Shown here piece after piece: positions 24,195 to 35,480 of a stretch of DNA of 64,000 bases. The notes under the pieces are model-generated. The model was not told the origin of the DNA, ran no database searches, and worked only from the letters and a program-made list of their open reading frames with translations. The stretch is from Thamnaconus septentrionalis. Taxonomy: Eukaryota > Chordata > Actinopteri > Tetraodontiformes > Monacanthidae. Location of the stretch: assembly GCA_009823395.1 (NCBI GenBank), contig CM020518.1:16664501-16728500 (forward strand), given 5' to 3'. A program made the position numbers and the translations under genes. Numbering within the stretch: the first letter of the stretch is position 1; each line of letters opens with the position of its first letter.

Positions 24195-24515
24195 TATTAT
24201 AAGAACTGGATACCGGACTGGCAATATGGCGGCAGGCCGATTTTTTTCCAGTGGCCATTTGAGGTACTGCAGCAAGAAAAAATGGGCTCATTCTCAGCTC
24301 GTTCTGATTGGCTGCTCCTGACGTATGTGTCAGTGACGTTCTCCAGGATCGTTCTGATTGGCAAAAAAAATCATGTGAGTTACAGAAGCACGATGGAAAG
24401 TGACACAACCCATTAATGCGAAAGTCAAAAACTTATTCGGGACATGCGCTGGGTGAGCAACTTCATTGAAATGAATGGGCCGCCATCTTGGACTCTGGGG
24501 GTCTGGTGGGAACGC
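24195..24515. repeat. Candidate dispersed repeat with inverted GGCGGC motifs
   Basis: AATATGGCGGC near the left and GCCGCCATCTTGG near the right form a rough inverted pair, and CGTTCTGATTGGC occurs twice inside (about 24300 and 24349). The family is not identified. Confidence 0.25.
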
Positions 24516-24879
24516 TGACACCCAGAGAGATTATTGACCAAGACTTTGCGCGTGTCTCCTTTATATTCAGGATTTCTACGGCGGCTGTGTGCACCGCAAA
24601 CAGGGAATACGGTCTTTTGTTAACGGCAATCACTAATCAGCCAATCGCGCTCCAGGCACTCAGGCAAAGACGACTCTCTGAAGGTCAAAGCGAGCATCAG
24701 AACAGGGGATTAAAGTCACTCTGACATGGGTGTTGGTGCCAGGCGAGCTGTTGGTCTGACGGTTCCAAAAAAAGAGAAAGTATCCAGCGGTATCAAGCGA
24801 CTATGTCAGAGGGGTCGGAGGTCAGAATGGACAGACTGGTTGGAGACCAGAGGCGCGCGACAGGAAGTCAAAAATATCA

Positions 24880-25520
24880 GAATATGATGATTCCGAATGC
24901 ACGACACGTCCAACGTCCGGCGCCCTGTACGCGCACTGGCGATGCGTACCAAACAAAGTGGCCCGTGGACAGAAGGACAGAGGGCAAAAAAAAAAAGTCA
25001 ATGACCTTCCGAGAAAGCCGTTGACCAAACGGGGCCGCGCTCGGCGGCGCCGTGGAGCAACTCCAGCTCCTGGCGCAGTCAGGGCGGCGAATCCTCCTGA
25101 GCGAGCGCGCGACGGGAGCAGATGTCGACGCGGGGGCCGATAGATAGTGTGATAGCGAGCCCGGGAAAGGCGGCGCCGCGGGCCGTTTGCCAGCAGCGCG
25201 CACTGGAAAAGACGGATCATTTGCGCGGACGGGAGCGGCGGCGCGTGAGAGATTCACTGGCATGTCGCGGAATTGATTCGCCTTAACGGCGGCGCGTCAC
25301 ATGCCTGGTCTAATCACTGCACTCCGGCTCATTAAGGGACCTCGGGGGGCCGCCGTTGCGGATCCTCGGCTCAATGGCCTCTTTGGACATCGGTTTATCG
25401 GCCGGGGCGCCTAAACATGCTTCCCATTTGAATAAATTTCGAGCAGCTCTGCAAGGACGCGTGCGCTCCACGGCAGTCGGCAGCAGCCTCTGATGAGCGC
25501 TTAGTTTTATGCGCCGTGCG
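24880..25520. promoter_or_regulatory. GC/CpG-rich island
   Basis: High CpG density with ATTAAGGGACC and TAATCACTG-type motifs at 25250-25420. Open frames on both strands follow from composition and have no domain. It may be a distal CpG island or enhancer. Confidence 0.3.
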
Positions 25521-26016
25521 TCGTAACGTTAAATGCTTAAGCGTGCAGTCAGCAGGCAAGGGGGTCTCAGTCATTTTCTTGCTACCGCCGCACGGGGAAC
25601 ACGCGCAGCAGCGATAAAGTGCAGGCTGGAAAAAGGTGTTGTTATTTTGTCAGTGTACTGATCTGTGGAGGTACATGTCGTTAGCCGAGCGGTTACATTC
25701 TGGTTCTATCGCTTTCAACCGTCTGCCATTCCATGTCAGCAGAGCAGCAGGGAAGTCTCGGTTGCTTCCTGCTGTTGCACAGAGGAGGGAACTTGGGATT
25801 TGGAAAACGCGCCCTTTTACTGTCGCCGCATCGAGCTCTGACTGATAGATTTACACTGTGTGTTATTTATTTCCAACTTTAATTTATATTTGGTTGTTTT
25901 GAGACATGAATTGTCAACACTTCAAAAGTGTTTCTTCAGTGTGTCTTGGGTGTCAAGATCTCTTTTTTTTTCCTTCACTTGTTTTGATTTTGGTTGACAA
26001 AAAAAGAACAAAAAAA
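25521..26016. other. Non-coding stretch, nothing recognised
   Basis: No supported exon or repeat. Confidence 0.3.
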
Positions 26017-26030
26017 CCATCATGTATGTC

Positions 26031-26398
26031 CATCCATCCATCCATCTTCTATACCCGCTTATTCCTATTCAGGGTCACGGGGGTCTGCTGGAGCCTATCC
26101 CAGCTGTCTTAGGGCGAAGGCAGGGTACACCCTGGACAAGTCGCCAGTTCATCGCAGGTCCACATAGAGACAAACAACCATTCACACTCACATGCACACC
26201 TACGGACAATTTAGACAATTGACCTCACATGCATGTTTTTGGACTGTGGGAGGAAGCCGGAGAACCCGGAGAGAACCCATGCAGACACAGGGAGAACATG
26301 CAAACTCCACACAGAAAGGTCAGCCCGCGCGCCCCAGAATCGAACCCACGACCTTCTTGCTGTGAGGCGGCAGTGCTAACCACTGCGCCACCGTGTCG
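26031..26398 (-). mobile_element. Full-length tRNA-derived SINE with L2-like tail
   Basis: On the minus strand the head reads GACACGGTGGCGCAGTGG, where TGGCGCAGTGG fits a pol III A box, and about 45 bases later GTGGGTTCGATTC fits a B box. The body passes through TGCATGTTCTCCC and CTTCCTCCCACAGTCC to a tail with GGGATAGGCTCCAGC and finally GGATGGATGG units. Flanks CCATCATGTATGTC (26017-26030) and CCATCATGAATGTC (26399-26412) match at 13 of 14, a target-primed insertion duplication. Copies at 3641, 19892, 43930 and 48338 belong to the same family. Confidence 0.9.
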
Positions 26399-26412
26399 CC
26401 ATCATGAATGTC

Positions 26413-29400
26413 ATTTCCCAAAAAAAAACATTGTCCATTCCAGTGCAACTCAAGAAACTCACCTCAGTCGGGCTTGTTGTGCAAGTTCATCAGCCTGCAC
26501 AACAGTTGCAATTCTGCTGCAGTACATTCATTCTGCTCTAACTAACTGACTTGATTCAGCATCATGATAGCTTTTTGCTCTCTTTGGTTCTTGTTGTTCA
26601 GTGGGGGAGAGAACACACCAGGAAACACCTGGCTGAAATACAGGAAGTGCCCATTGAGATGTACCAAAGGCGTTTCATAAGGGGAATGAGGTGAGACCAT
26701 TTCTTTGTTTATTTTTGGACTAAAAAAAAAAATCTAGAATATATCAGGATTGAAGGGGATTTTTGTTATTATTGTGGATGACTTCAAGTAAGACTGAGAT
26801 TTTTTTTTTGTAATTACATATACCTGTTTTTTGGTGGGATTTAGGGTCAAGATTCTTGACCTTTCCAGGTTCTTGACAGGAAAAAAAAATAGCAACTGTT
26901 GTATAAAAGAAATTCACTTAATGTACAAATAAGTCTATTAAATAATAACTTGAGCCGAGAGAACTTGATTTCAAATGGAAGCAGCACATTATTCAAAATG
27001 GGTCAACAGCCCCTCTTAACTCAGCCAGGTCTCTCTGACTGTGACTCCGAACCCAGCTGAACCATCTCAAACAACTCCACGCTGACATTTTGATTTCAGA
27101 GAGCCTTTCGACAGCTCTCACATTTATCAGGCGGAGAGCCATTTTTCATGCGTGTGGACCCCTAGCATCAAAAAAAAAAAGAATGCTTTTATTATGACAG
27201 GAGATATGGAGATAAATGCACTGAGCCATTCCGTGCACATCTGTGCAGTGAGCCGGAGTCGGCTGGAGTTTTATGAATGCCCTAGCTCCACATTAAACTA
27301 TACATGATGACTAGTTCTGGAGGTGTGAGGCAAAACGAAATTCTTCCAAATGCGCCATTGTTTTAATATGCAAATCAATAATGCACAAACTTTCCTTCTC
27401 CAACAGTGGTGTTGAAAATAATGGCACAGTGGCTTTCATCAAGCAAAAAACAAAGAGACTGAATATTAGGCTAAGATGTGTGCTCGTGTATCGAAAGTGC
27501 ACAGCAACCAGCAGAGGTCCACTTGTTAAAAAAAAAAAAAAAAGAAAAGAAGAAGGCAACAAGAAGAAGAACCTGAGTCTGAGTGTGATTCATGAAACAT
27601 AAATATATTTAGCCAATTGCAGTTTGGGAAGTGAGGGCATGTTGATAAATGTGGTAACTGAAAACAGTGCGATCTTTTAATTAACATGCCCTTTGAAACG
27701 CATTATTCACGGTTTAGTCCGCCTCGCCCCCAGGACACTACGGGGGAGGTACGCAATCCGGCATCAAGACGGAACCTCTGGAAACAATTAACGAAACCAG
27801 AGAAGAACGAGGAAGAATGTGGTGGATTGGCAGATTAAAAGGTTCAATTAAAGCAGCACATCTGGAAGGAAGGGAGGAAATTGCTGCTGCAGCCAACACT
27901 GATGTTCTGATGATCCAGCTGATGTTTATAGTAATTGATTTACACATTTGTGGTATTAGTCCCGCTTGGCAGAGGCTATACTTATTGAACATAACATGGA
28001 TAGAGCAAGATTTTTTTTTTTTTTTTGACTGACTGAGCAAACCTTGCTTTTTGTTGGCAGTTCACCACCAAAATGAATTCATTAAATCTAGGGAATAGCC
28101 AGAACAGGGCTCCTTTGGAGCTCAGGCTACATGTGGTGTCAATGTGAAAGTGCAGATATCAATACTTTCCAGTTGAAGAACTACTTTCTCATCAAAAGTC
28201 CAGTTTCAGAGGCCCAACGTTGAACTTTTAAATATACTGTGACTTGTCGTGACTCCTTACTTCCACTGTCTGCGTCTGTTTTTCCATCTAAGTCTTCGGC
28301 GTAAGCTTGCAGCGTCACAACTGCGCACGCGCGGGACCTGCGCGATAACCCAAGGCAGCCAAGGCTAACCTTTTAGATTAGTCAGGAAAACAGCCTTTCA
28401 TCAAATGCTGCACAAAGGAAAAAAGCTCACGCAGAGAAACACATAAGCCAAAATAAACGCAGTCTTATTGATTCAAAATAAAAATTGTCCACGTTAATTT
28501 CCAACCGTGCGCGCGCCCAACCTTCCAGTGTACATTAAAACGAACAAGGGCTCCTGATTGAAAGCAGTCCAACGTGTCAAGGTGAAATGGAGCGTGACAG
28601 TGATTGAGCCGAGCGCCGCGCCTGACTCCATCCAGATCAGCTGATCAAGGCCAGCCAACACACGGTTAATTGCTCTCTTCATTTGGCTCTGCGCTGGTCT
28701 TCTTCAAACAGGAAGGTCTTTCAAGTCGCTCCAGCTGGCTGCTGTTCCCGTTGCCCCTGTGAGGTGTTTGGCAACTGTTGTTTTTTTTGTTTTTTTCTAA
28801 TTTAACAAAAAGAAAACTGATCTGTTCAGTCTGGATCTCGTCGCGGTTGCTCTTTCTCCTGCCAGCTTTTTGTCCGGGGGAAGTGAGACATTGGGGGTCC
28901 AACACTGAGCTTCCCTTGGAAGTGAATGAACAGCGCCGCACTCCCAAATGAATGACCCGACATGATTTTGCACGAGCAGATCAGCCCTCGTTCGTGCAGT
29001 TAAAAAAAGTCAAGGGCAGCAGATTACTAGCTAGGATAACCATCAGCGCCGTGTGTTGCACCATCTCAGGAAGACAAACCATGAACAAGAACGTCGCTCA
29101 TCTGTAGGTCATTACTATTGACCACATGTCAAGAGGGGGGAGGAGGGATTTTTTTGTAAACACTGATTTTGAAGCCTGGAGATTGGTTTCACCATCAGCA
29201 CCATCTTGAGCTTCCGATCTGTTTTGAAACCGGAGGAAGTGTGGCTGGTTACCCAACTCAACCCCCACATTTTTATTTTTTTTTCTCATGCCAACAAAAA
29301 CATCAGTCATCAGTCTGTAACACTATGAATTTAGGGCTCCTTTCCATCTTGACAGCCAGTCATTTTTAGTCCTTTTGCTATTATTCTTGGCAGTCCCTGC

Positions 29401-29560
29401 TGGCCAAAAGATAGAAATGCAGGTTTATGGCCGCCATTTTCTATTTATTTATTTTTTAACTGGATGCTCCATCCATTTATTTATATAGTTCATAGTCAAT
29501 ACAGGGCAACTTGCTACTCAGTTTTATTTTTGGATGTGTGTACCCACAATGCCCTGCGGT
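26413..29560. other. Long stretch without a gene
   Basis: About 3 kb with no supported exon. Poly-A/T runs occur at 27170-27180, 27529-27543 and 28010-28026. Confidence 0.35.
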
Positions 29561-29578
29561 GCGGTCCCTCATCCCACT

Positions 29579-29965
29579 GTCACAATCTGCACCTGTCAGT
29601 CACCCTAGTTTTAGCACCTTCTCACAGCTCACGCCATACCTACCCTCGCTTGATCAGCGCAGCTGTAGCCCATCCGCTGCAATCAGCCCCACCATCTATT
29701 CACCAGCCTCTCTCTCTCTCTCTCTCTCTCTCTCGCTCTCTCCCAGATTATTTTTTGCGATGCAAGACTTCCTGGCACTCTTCTGCCCGGTGCCTGTCTC
29801 TGACTCCCCCACTTTGTCTGCGTCCCCGTGAATCGTCTCAGTCTTCTGTCCCCGACCGTTGGTTCTCCATGCTCCACCATCTCCTACTGAAGTTTTCATT
29901 CTCCTGCTGTGAATCATCTGTGTGGCAGCACACATTCAAATATAAATTAAATTAAAATCATGTTC
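29579..29965 (+). mobile_element. Possible LTR-like fragment interrupted by (CT)n
   Basis: TGTCACAATCTGCACCTGTC at the left, then CAATCAGCCCCACC, a CT run at 29708-29742 and a C-rich stretch ending near AATATAAATTAAATTAAAA. It resembles LTR sequence of fish Gypsy elements, but no target duplication or partner is seen. Confidence 0.3.
29708..29742. repeat. (CT)n microsatellite
   Basis: About 17 CT units with one interruption. Confidence 0.93.
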
Positions 29966-29991
29966 CTGTTGTACTGGATTCAAGTTCTATA

Positions 29992-30555
29992 CAGAGATGC
30001 CAAAAGCATTCACATTGTCTGCTTCAGTAAAAGTATGAATACTTGAGTATAAAATATTCAAGTAAAAGTAAGGAAGTAGAAGGTTCTGAACGTACTGAAG
30101 TTAAAATTATTTATTTTTTTTGCCATTAATGAAACAATATAAATTTAGCAAAAATGAAAAAGGTCTGACAGAATAATCTAGACTGAACTCGCTAGAGCAC
30201 TTGAATAAGTCAAACAGCTTTGCTACTCTCAATACTATATTTCTTTTCTTTTTCATCTGCAGCACATTCAAACTATAAGCAGTAAGAATTATTACCAGTG
30301 AGGCATTATTAGATGTTTACCGTTTTGATAACAATAGCCAGTGTTGCTTTCTACATAATAATGAGTAAAATACGTTTAGCAGAATTTGTACATTTAAAAC
30401 GCCAAAGTACCCAGCATGTTTTTCTAACAGATATCTTTGTTACAAATGTAGTGAAAAGGTCGTCAGAAAAAGAAATAGTCAAGTAGAGTACAGATACGTG
30501 AAAAATCTACTTGAGCACAGTAACAAAGTTTGTATTTGCCTTTTCTTTGGACAGA
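29992..30555. mobile_element. hAT-like non-autonomous element of the AAGTA-rich type, degenerate
   Basis: It begins CAGAGATGCCAAAAG and has AATACTTGAG, TATTCAAGTAAAAGTA and, near the right end, AGTAGAGTACAGATACGTGA and CTACTTGAGCACAGTAAC. These subterminal patterns are seen in a common fish hAT MITE. The right end is too diverged to fix the border, and no target duplication is clear. Confidence 0.5.
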
Positions 30556-32300
30556 CCAGGGTTAAATTTCTTTTTAATCAGAGTCATAGTTTGCGTGTGG
30601 GTTTGCACGTACACAATCAACTTTCTGCCCAAATTGACCGGAGTTTGATTTTAGCAGGGCGGTTTTAATGGCAGCCTGATGTTGACACCACAAGACTCAC
30701 ATAAAACTTTCTCTCAAACTTCAGAGTAACGTCCAAACGACATGACGCAAAAACATGCATTGCTGGGATAAGAGAAAAGAAAGAAAGAAAGAAAGAAAAG
30801 GTTCAGGAACTGTGATTGTAATTGTACTTGAATACTTTGTGCCGGCTCTCTCCAGCGAAAGTGTCCAGAGCTGAAGAGTAATTTGTTTGCATCTGTGAAT
30901 GCCAGCTGCTGTTTGCGGCGAAGTCTGATCAGTCTGGCATCTCTAAAAGCTCAGCTTGACAAGAAAATAGCTGCAAATTGCCTCAGACGAGAACGGTTTT
31001 GGCTTTTGTTTTGATTCCTGCAGAAATTGTATTCCTTTTAGGAAATGGCAGGAAGATAGCAGGAGCTGGAGCGGGGCGCCTTGTGAGGCGGCCGTCATTA
31101 AAACGCTGGACGTGTCGGCGCCGCACTTTTGTTTCTTCAACTCGGGCTAATGTCAGCCATTTCCTTCGCGCGGGAGGTGACGCCGGAGATAACCTCCGCC
31201 AAAACACTGCTCTCGCATTATGGCAAATGTTGAAACACTGGAAAACACGGCATTGTTTGGATGGTTAAAATGGGAGGTCAAGGCACTTTTAAAGCAGGAA
31301 AAATATTTCTTCATACTTTGTTGATGTCTGTTGCGCGTTGAGATATTAATCTTAATCATAAATATTCCAAAGTGTTTTTCAAGGTGTTGGAGGGTTGTAG
31401 CTCAGTGTGTCTCGCTAATGGCTCGGGTCCGGCCACGAGGGCTCGGCTTAACCAAAATAAAGTGTTTCACCTTTAATTGCATTGGATGCGAAACGCTGTT
31501 GAACTGTTGCAGCTTTGGCGAAAGCATCCGTTTCTACAAAATGAAAAACAAGCTTCATGTTGAATTTTAAAAGGCGCGATTCAGCTTCTTTCTGTGCTTT
31601 CTTGCATATTCTTTTTTTTTTTTTTTTATCAACGCCTTGATGCCCTGAAGCCTGGAAGTTGATTTAAAAAAAAAAAAAGAAGATGCTCATCCTGATGAAT
31701 TAACAAGCGCTGACAAGTCTGAAAACCTCTACGGAATCCCACAATGGCGGCAGTACAAATTACAATGACAATTGTCACAACTTGTTAACACCTCACTGCA
31801 TTCTATCCCATCATCACAGCAACTCATTATAACTGCACGACAGCCGTGGATGAGAATTCACAAAAAATGTTGCTCTCCCTGTCTCTCTTTTTCCAAAATT
31901 TCTAAAAAAAACAAAAAAAGAAAATTGTCAAACAAAACTTGTTCTCAACACGAAACTTGTGTTTCGGGAATCCGTGAGGTTTGAAACATTAGAGGAGGGA
32001 CAACATCACACACACTGCTGCCATGTGCAGATCGTGGGTGCGATTGGACGGGACGTGGGTCTGGTCTGTTTCATTCGGCTCCAGTTTTGGTATCCACCAA
32101 CTGCTAACAATGATTTTTGTCCCTTTATCAGCCCAAAGCTCAACTACTGTCACCCGCTGCCTTAAAACTAACTCTGACTAAGCCTCATCTCTGCAAAACT
32201 GAATGCAAAAAAAAAATATGCCAATGTTCCAGAAATGCAATCGCAGACTTGCTCAATCAAACGCAGCAGTGAAGGAAAAGTGTTTTCCAGGTATTCTTAT
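30556..32300. other. Long stretch without a gene
   Basis: Holds a (GAAA)n run at about 30776-30800 and poly-T/A near 31612-31678. No exon is supported. Confidence 0.3.
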
Positions 32301-33030
32301 ATGCGACATGGGTGCATCACAGCTGTAGGTAGCGCACGCTCCCCCCCGATCGTCTCCTGTATTTGTGCATATCCGAGGTTCAGATATTAATTTTTATGGC
32401 GAATTATGCCACGGTGGCAAATCGCGGCCGCCCCCTTGATTCAAAGCGGCTTTGATCGTTTTCCCGTGAGAGCGTCAAGCGTTCAGCTCTCAGCCTCCGA
32501 AAGAACAAACGAACGAACGTCAGACACAACAACTGCAAAAAAAAGAAGAGAGAGAGAGAAATCGACTCCAAAGACAGATCCTTTCAACTGCAACCTGTGG
32601 TTTTTTTTTGTGGGTTTTTTTGCCACGTCGCGATCTTCGTGTGAGAAAGACACTGGTGGCGGCGCGCTGCTTTCATCTCTCCACCTTCCCACTGACTCAA
32701 ATTAGTAACACACGCACTTAAAATCCACTAGAGCAGCATTTTCTCCCATTGGCCTGCAGTCTGTCGCCAAGCGGGAAGTTCGGCAAGTTCGGCCTTCAAG
32801 CTTCCTCACGCGCACATACACACGTTAACGCACAAATGCTAGGTGCCTCTTAATGTCTATTTGCTGCAATTGTAACAAGCGCGGGGACTGCGGAAAGGGA
32901 ATTTGGAGGTCGGCGTTCACTCAGTTAACTGGAGGGAACACAAATCGCCGGGAAGTCGGCCGGAATCAAAGTTGGAAATCAAAGAGGTTGACACGCGGGA
33001 GGGAACTTTAATTGAATTTGACTCAGCAGC
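32301..33030. promoter_or_regulatory. Mixed GC-rich block, possible regulatory sequence
   Basis: CpG-containing sequence at 32330-32480 and 32640-32960 (GGCAAATCGCGGCCGCCCCC). No exon is supported. Confidence 0.2.
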
Positions 33031-34980
33031 TAGTTGGAAGATTTTTGCCCCTCACTGGCGCTGAAGCACCAGTGGAAGTTCAGTAAATGGAGCAACTTTT
33101 TGTTTTTATGTCTACTTTCCAATGGTGGTAGCGGGATGCGAAAGTCGAACCGTCCGCGTCCTTTTGTGAAGTTGTCCAACACTGAGCACCAGACCATTAC
33201 ATTTATCGCAGCAACTGGCAACTTGGTCCCCAGATGGAATGGAATAAATTAAAACTTGCGAAAAATAAATAGCGAGCGGAGCAGCTTCGGGTAAAATTGT
33301 GACCAGAGAGGTGGAAAAAAAAGTCAACTGCAGCGCCGTTAGACTTGGCTGCTGTTTGACTTTGCTGGAGTTTGATTTTTCTTTCCATATTTTTTTATGT
33401 GATTTAATTGGCTGCTTCAATTGGGACTGTTGTACCATCTTCTTCTGTGGTGCAAATTAAAATATTGAAAGATCTTTTTGATTGTTGTTGTTTTTTTAAA
33501 AGAAATAAATAAATAAAGTGAAGCCACCGGCTTGGACAGATGCAAGGAGAGCAGTCCAGCAAGGCCCACCAGGGAGACAGATGATGAGCAGATGGCAGCA
33601 CACGAGTGTCCAGTAGAGTCTGAGTCCGCTGCAAGAAAAAAACAAAAAAAAACAAAAAGTGGTGTGAAAATCGTGAGCATTTTCAACAATAACCCTTCCG
33701 TTTGTTCCTAAACGAAGCCACCGATGCTTTAATTGAACAAATCTCTTTGAAGTGCGCGTCTTTTTTTCCCCTCTCTTTTTTACCTGCTTCCCTGAGATTA
33801 TCTCCGCGCCGCTCGAGGCGAGTATCCGCGCAGGTTTATGTGGAAACGTGCTATTTTGTATATCAAAAGGGAATGAATCGGTTCCCTAGCAACTGCTTTA
33901 ATATGCGTGAGAAACTCCCTGCCCCCTAGTTAGCGCAAAGAGCTTCTTTTTTTTTCACAGGTGTCACTTTAAAGTTGCAGAGGAGGGATGAAAAATGGGG
34001 GCGCCTTGCTGTCAATCTCACCCCCCATATGGGGTTGGAGCTCGGTAAACATCACTTTATTGTATGTGATCGGTGTAAGTACGGATCTTCACCTCGAGTG
34101 AAAAACACACAGCCGATGCCTGTGAAGACTGTCAAAGTCTGTCTGGAGGTGCTACTCCACTGACGACACTGGATCCGGAACGTAGCGCAGCACCGCAGAG
34201 TCAGTCAAACTGGTGCCTGACCAGTGATAGCGATGAAGAACCCCCTTCCTCTGCTGTCAGCCCCTAGTGTTCATCCAGTGGAGCTGCAACACAGCATCCG
34301 TCATCCAAAAACCTCGCTGATTTCCTGAAATTACCCCATATTCCGGTGTATTCCATGCACCACTGTGATGTCACAAAGGGCAAACTATTGCTAGGCAACA
34401 CCAACTTTCAAAACATAGACGTGTGACTCTTCGTCTTCGTCTTCGTCAAAACCTCCGGATACAAGGAGAACACACCAGAGATACTTTTTTTTAAAGCATG
34501 TACATCACAGAAAATACCACCGGCATAGATTTGAGGTTCACGCCGCGGCATTTACACCTAAAAAAAAAACAATGAAACCCAGCTGAGAATGAAATGCAGT
34601 CTGAGCCGCTGACTGACGCAAGACCGCATAAGTGCTCTACCGACGTTTATTCGAGGGGACCTCAAGATTTCTTCCGGAGAATAGGTTATTTTCACATGAC
34701 GTCAAACAGCTCAGATGTAGGTCAGGTTGCTGAAGATCTGTTGTGTAGGAAAATAAAATACCCGTGTTTCCATAGTTTAGGGTTGCTCCAATTGCTCTGA
34801 CCAAGAAAAATAAGTGTTTTTTTTTTGTTTTTTTTTTAGAGTTCCAAAGAAAGAGAGGTGAGAAATGTGAAGAGCTCACGGAGCAACGCCGTGAAAAGTG
34901 GATTTCAACCGTCCACATCCAAGTCCATAGACTTATTCTCCATTTCCACTTCCTGCCCTCCGTCTGAATTCGCACCACTT
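33031..34980. other. Long stretch without a gene
   Basis: A (CTTCGT) triplicate lies at about 34431-34447, with poly-T near 34817-34838. No exon is supported. Confidence 0.3.
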
Positions 34981-35287
34981 TGGTGCGTCATCGTAAGCAC
35001 GTGACTGAAACTCCAGTCTTCAAGACGTGAACTTCAAACTCAAAAAAACAAAAAAACAACTTAGACGGCCGGAGATGACGTCTTCGCAAATCTGCCAGTG
35101 GCTCCTGGATGTCCTTCTTCAGCGCCCCCCAGCAGTGTAGCCGCGTCCTTGAGGAAAGGATTTCTTGGCGGCGCACAGCTTTTGGCAGATTAACCGGGAT
35201 CTGCTGTCGATATGTCGCTAAAGCCCGTTTAAACCGTGTTCTCCGACACCCGGTATCGTCCCTATCGCTTCCTGGTGTCTGGCCCGT

Positions 35288-35328
35288 CTCCTCCTCCTCC
35301 TCCTCCTCCTCCTCCTCCTCCGCCTCCC
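35288..35328. repeat. (CCT)n trinucleotide repeat
   Basis: About 12 CTC/CCT units. It encodes poly-Ser or poly-Glu only in spurious frames. Confidence 0.9.
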
Positions 35329-35334
35329 AGTATG

Positions 35335-35480
35335 AGGTATAACACACACGCGCCTGCCCTCCGCTCATTAGGAAGCTTTTACTAATGGCCCTGAGCATCG
35401 TTTACGTGCAAATCCCCGTGCCTGTCTTCATCTCCGAAGCTAATAATGAAGCTATTAAATGCTTAAGCCTGGGAAAAAAA
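35335..35480. promoter_or_regulatory. Candidate conserved non-coding element
   Basis: Non-repetitive block with CTCATTAGGAAGC, TTACTAATGG, GTGCAAATCC (octamer-like) and GCTAATAATGAAGC. The texture suggests an enhancer core. No conservation data are available here. Confidence 0.25.

Noticed and set aside
26339..26398. tRNA gene on the minus strand
   Set aside because: The A and B boxes belong to the head of the SINE at 26031-26398, which has a retroposon body and target duplication, not to a tRNA gene.
29992..30555. Fifth copy of the CAGTGTTG hAT family
   Set aside because: The ends and subterminal motifs (AAGTA/TACTT) differ from the AGTAATC family. It is kept as a separate hAT-like repeat.
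34615..34665. tRNA-like stretch on the minus strand (GTCGGTAGAGCACTTATGCG)
   Set aside because: It resembles the D-arm and A box, but no B box (GGTTCGANNCC) or cloverleaf follows. At most an eroded tRNA-derived repeat.
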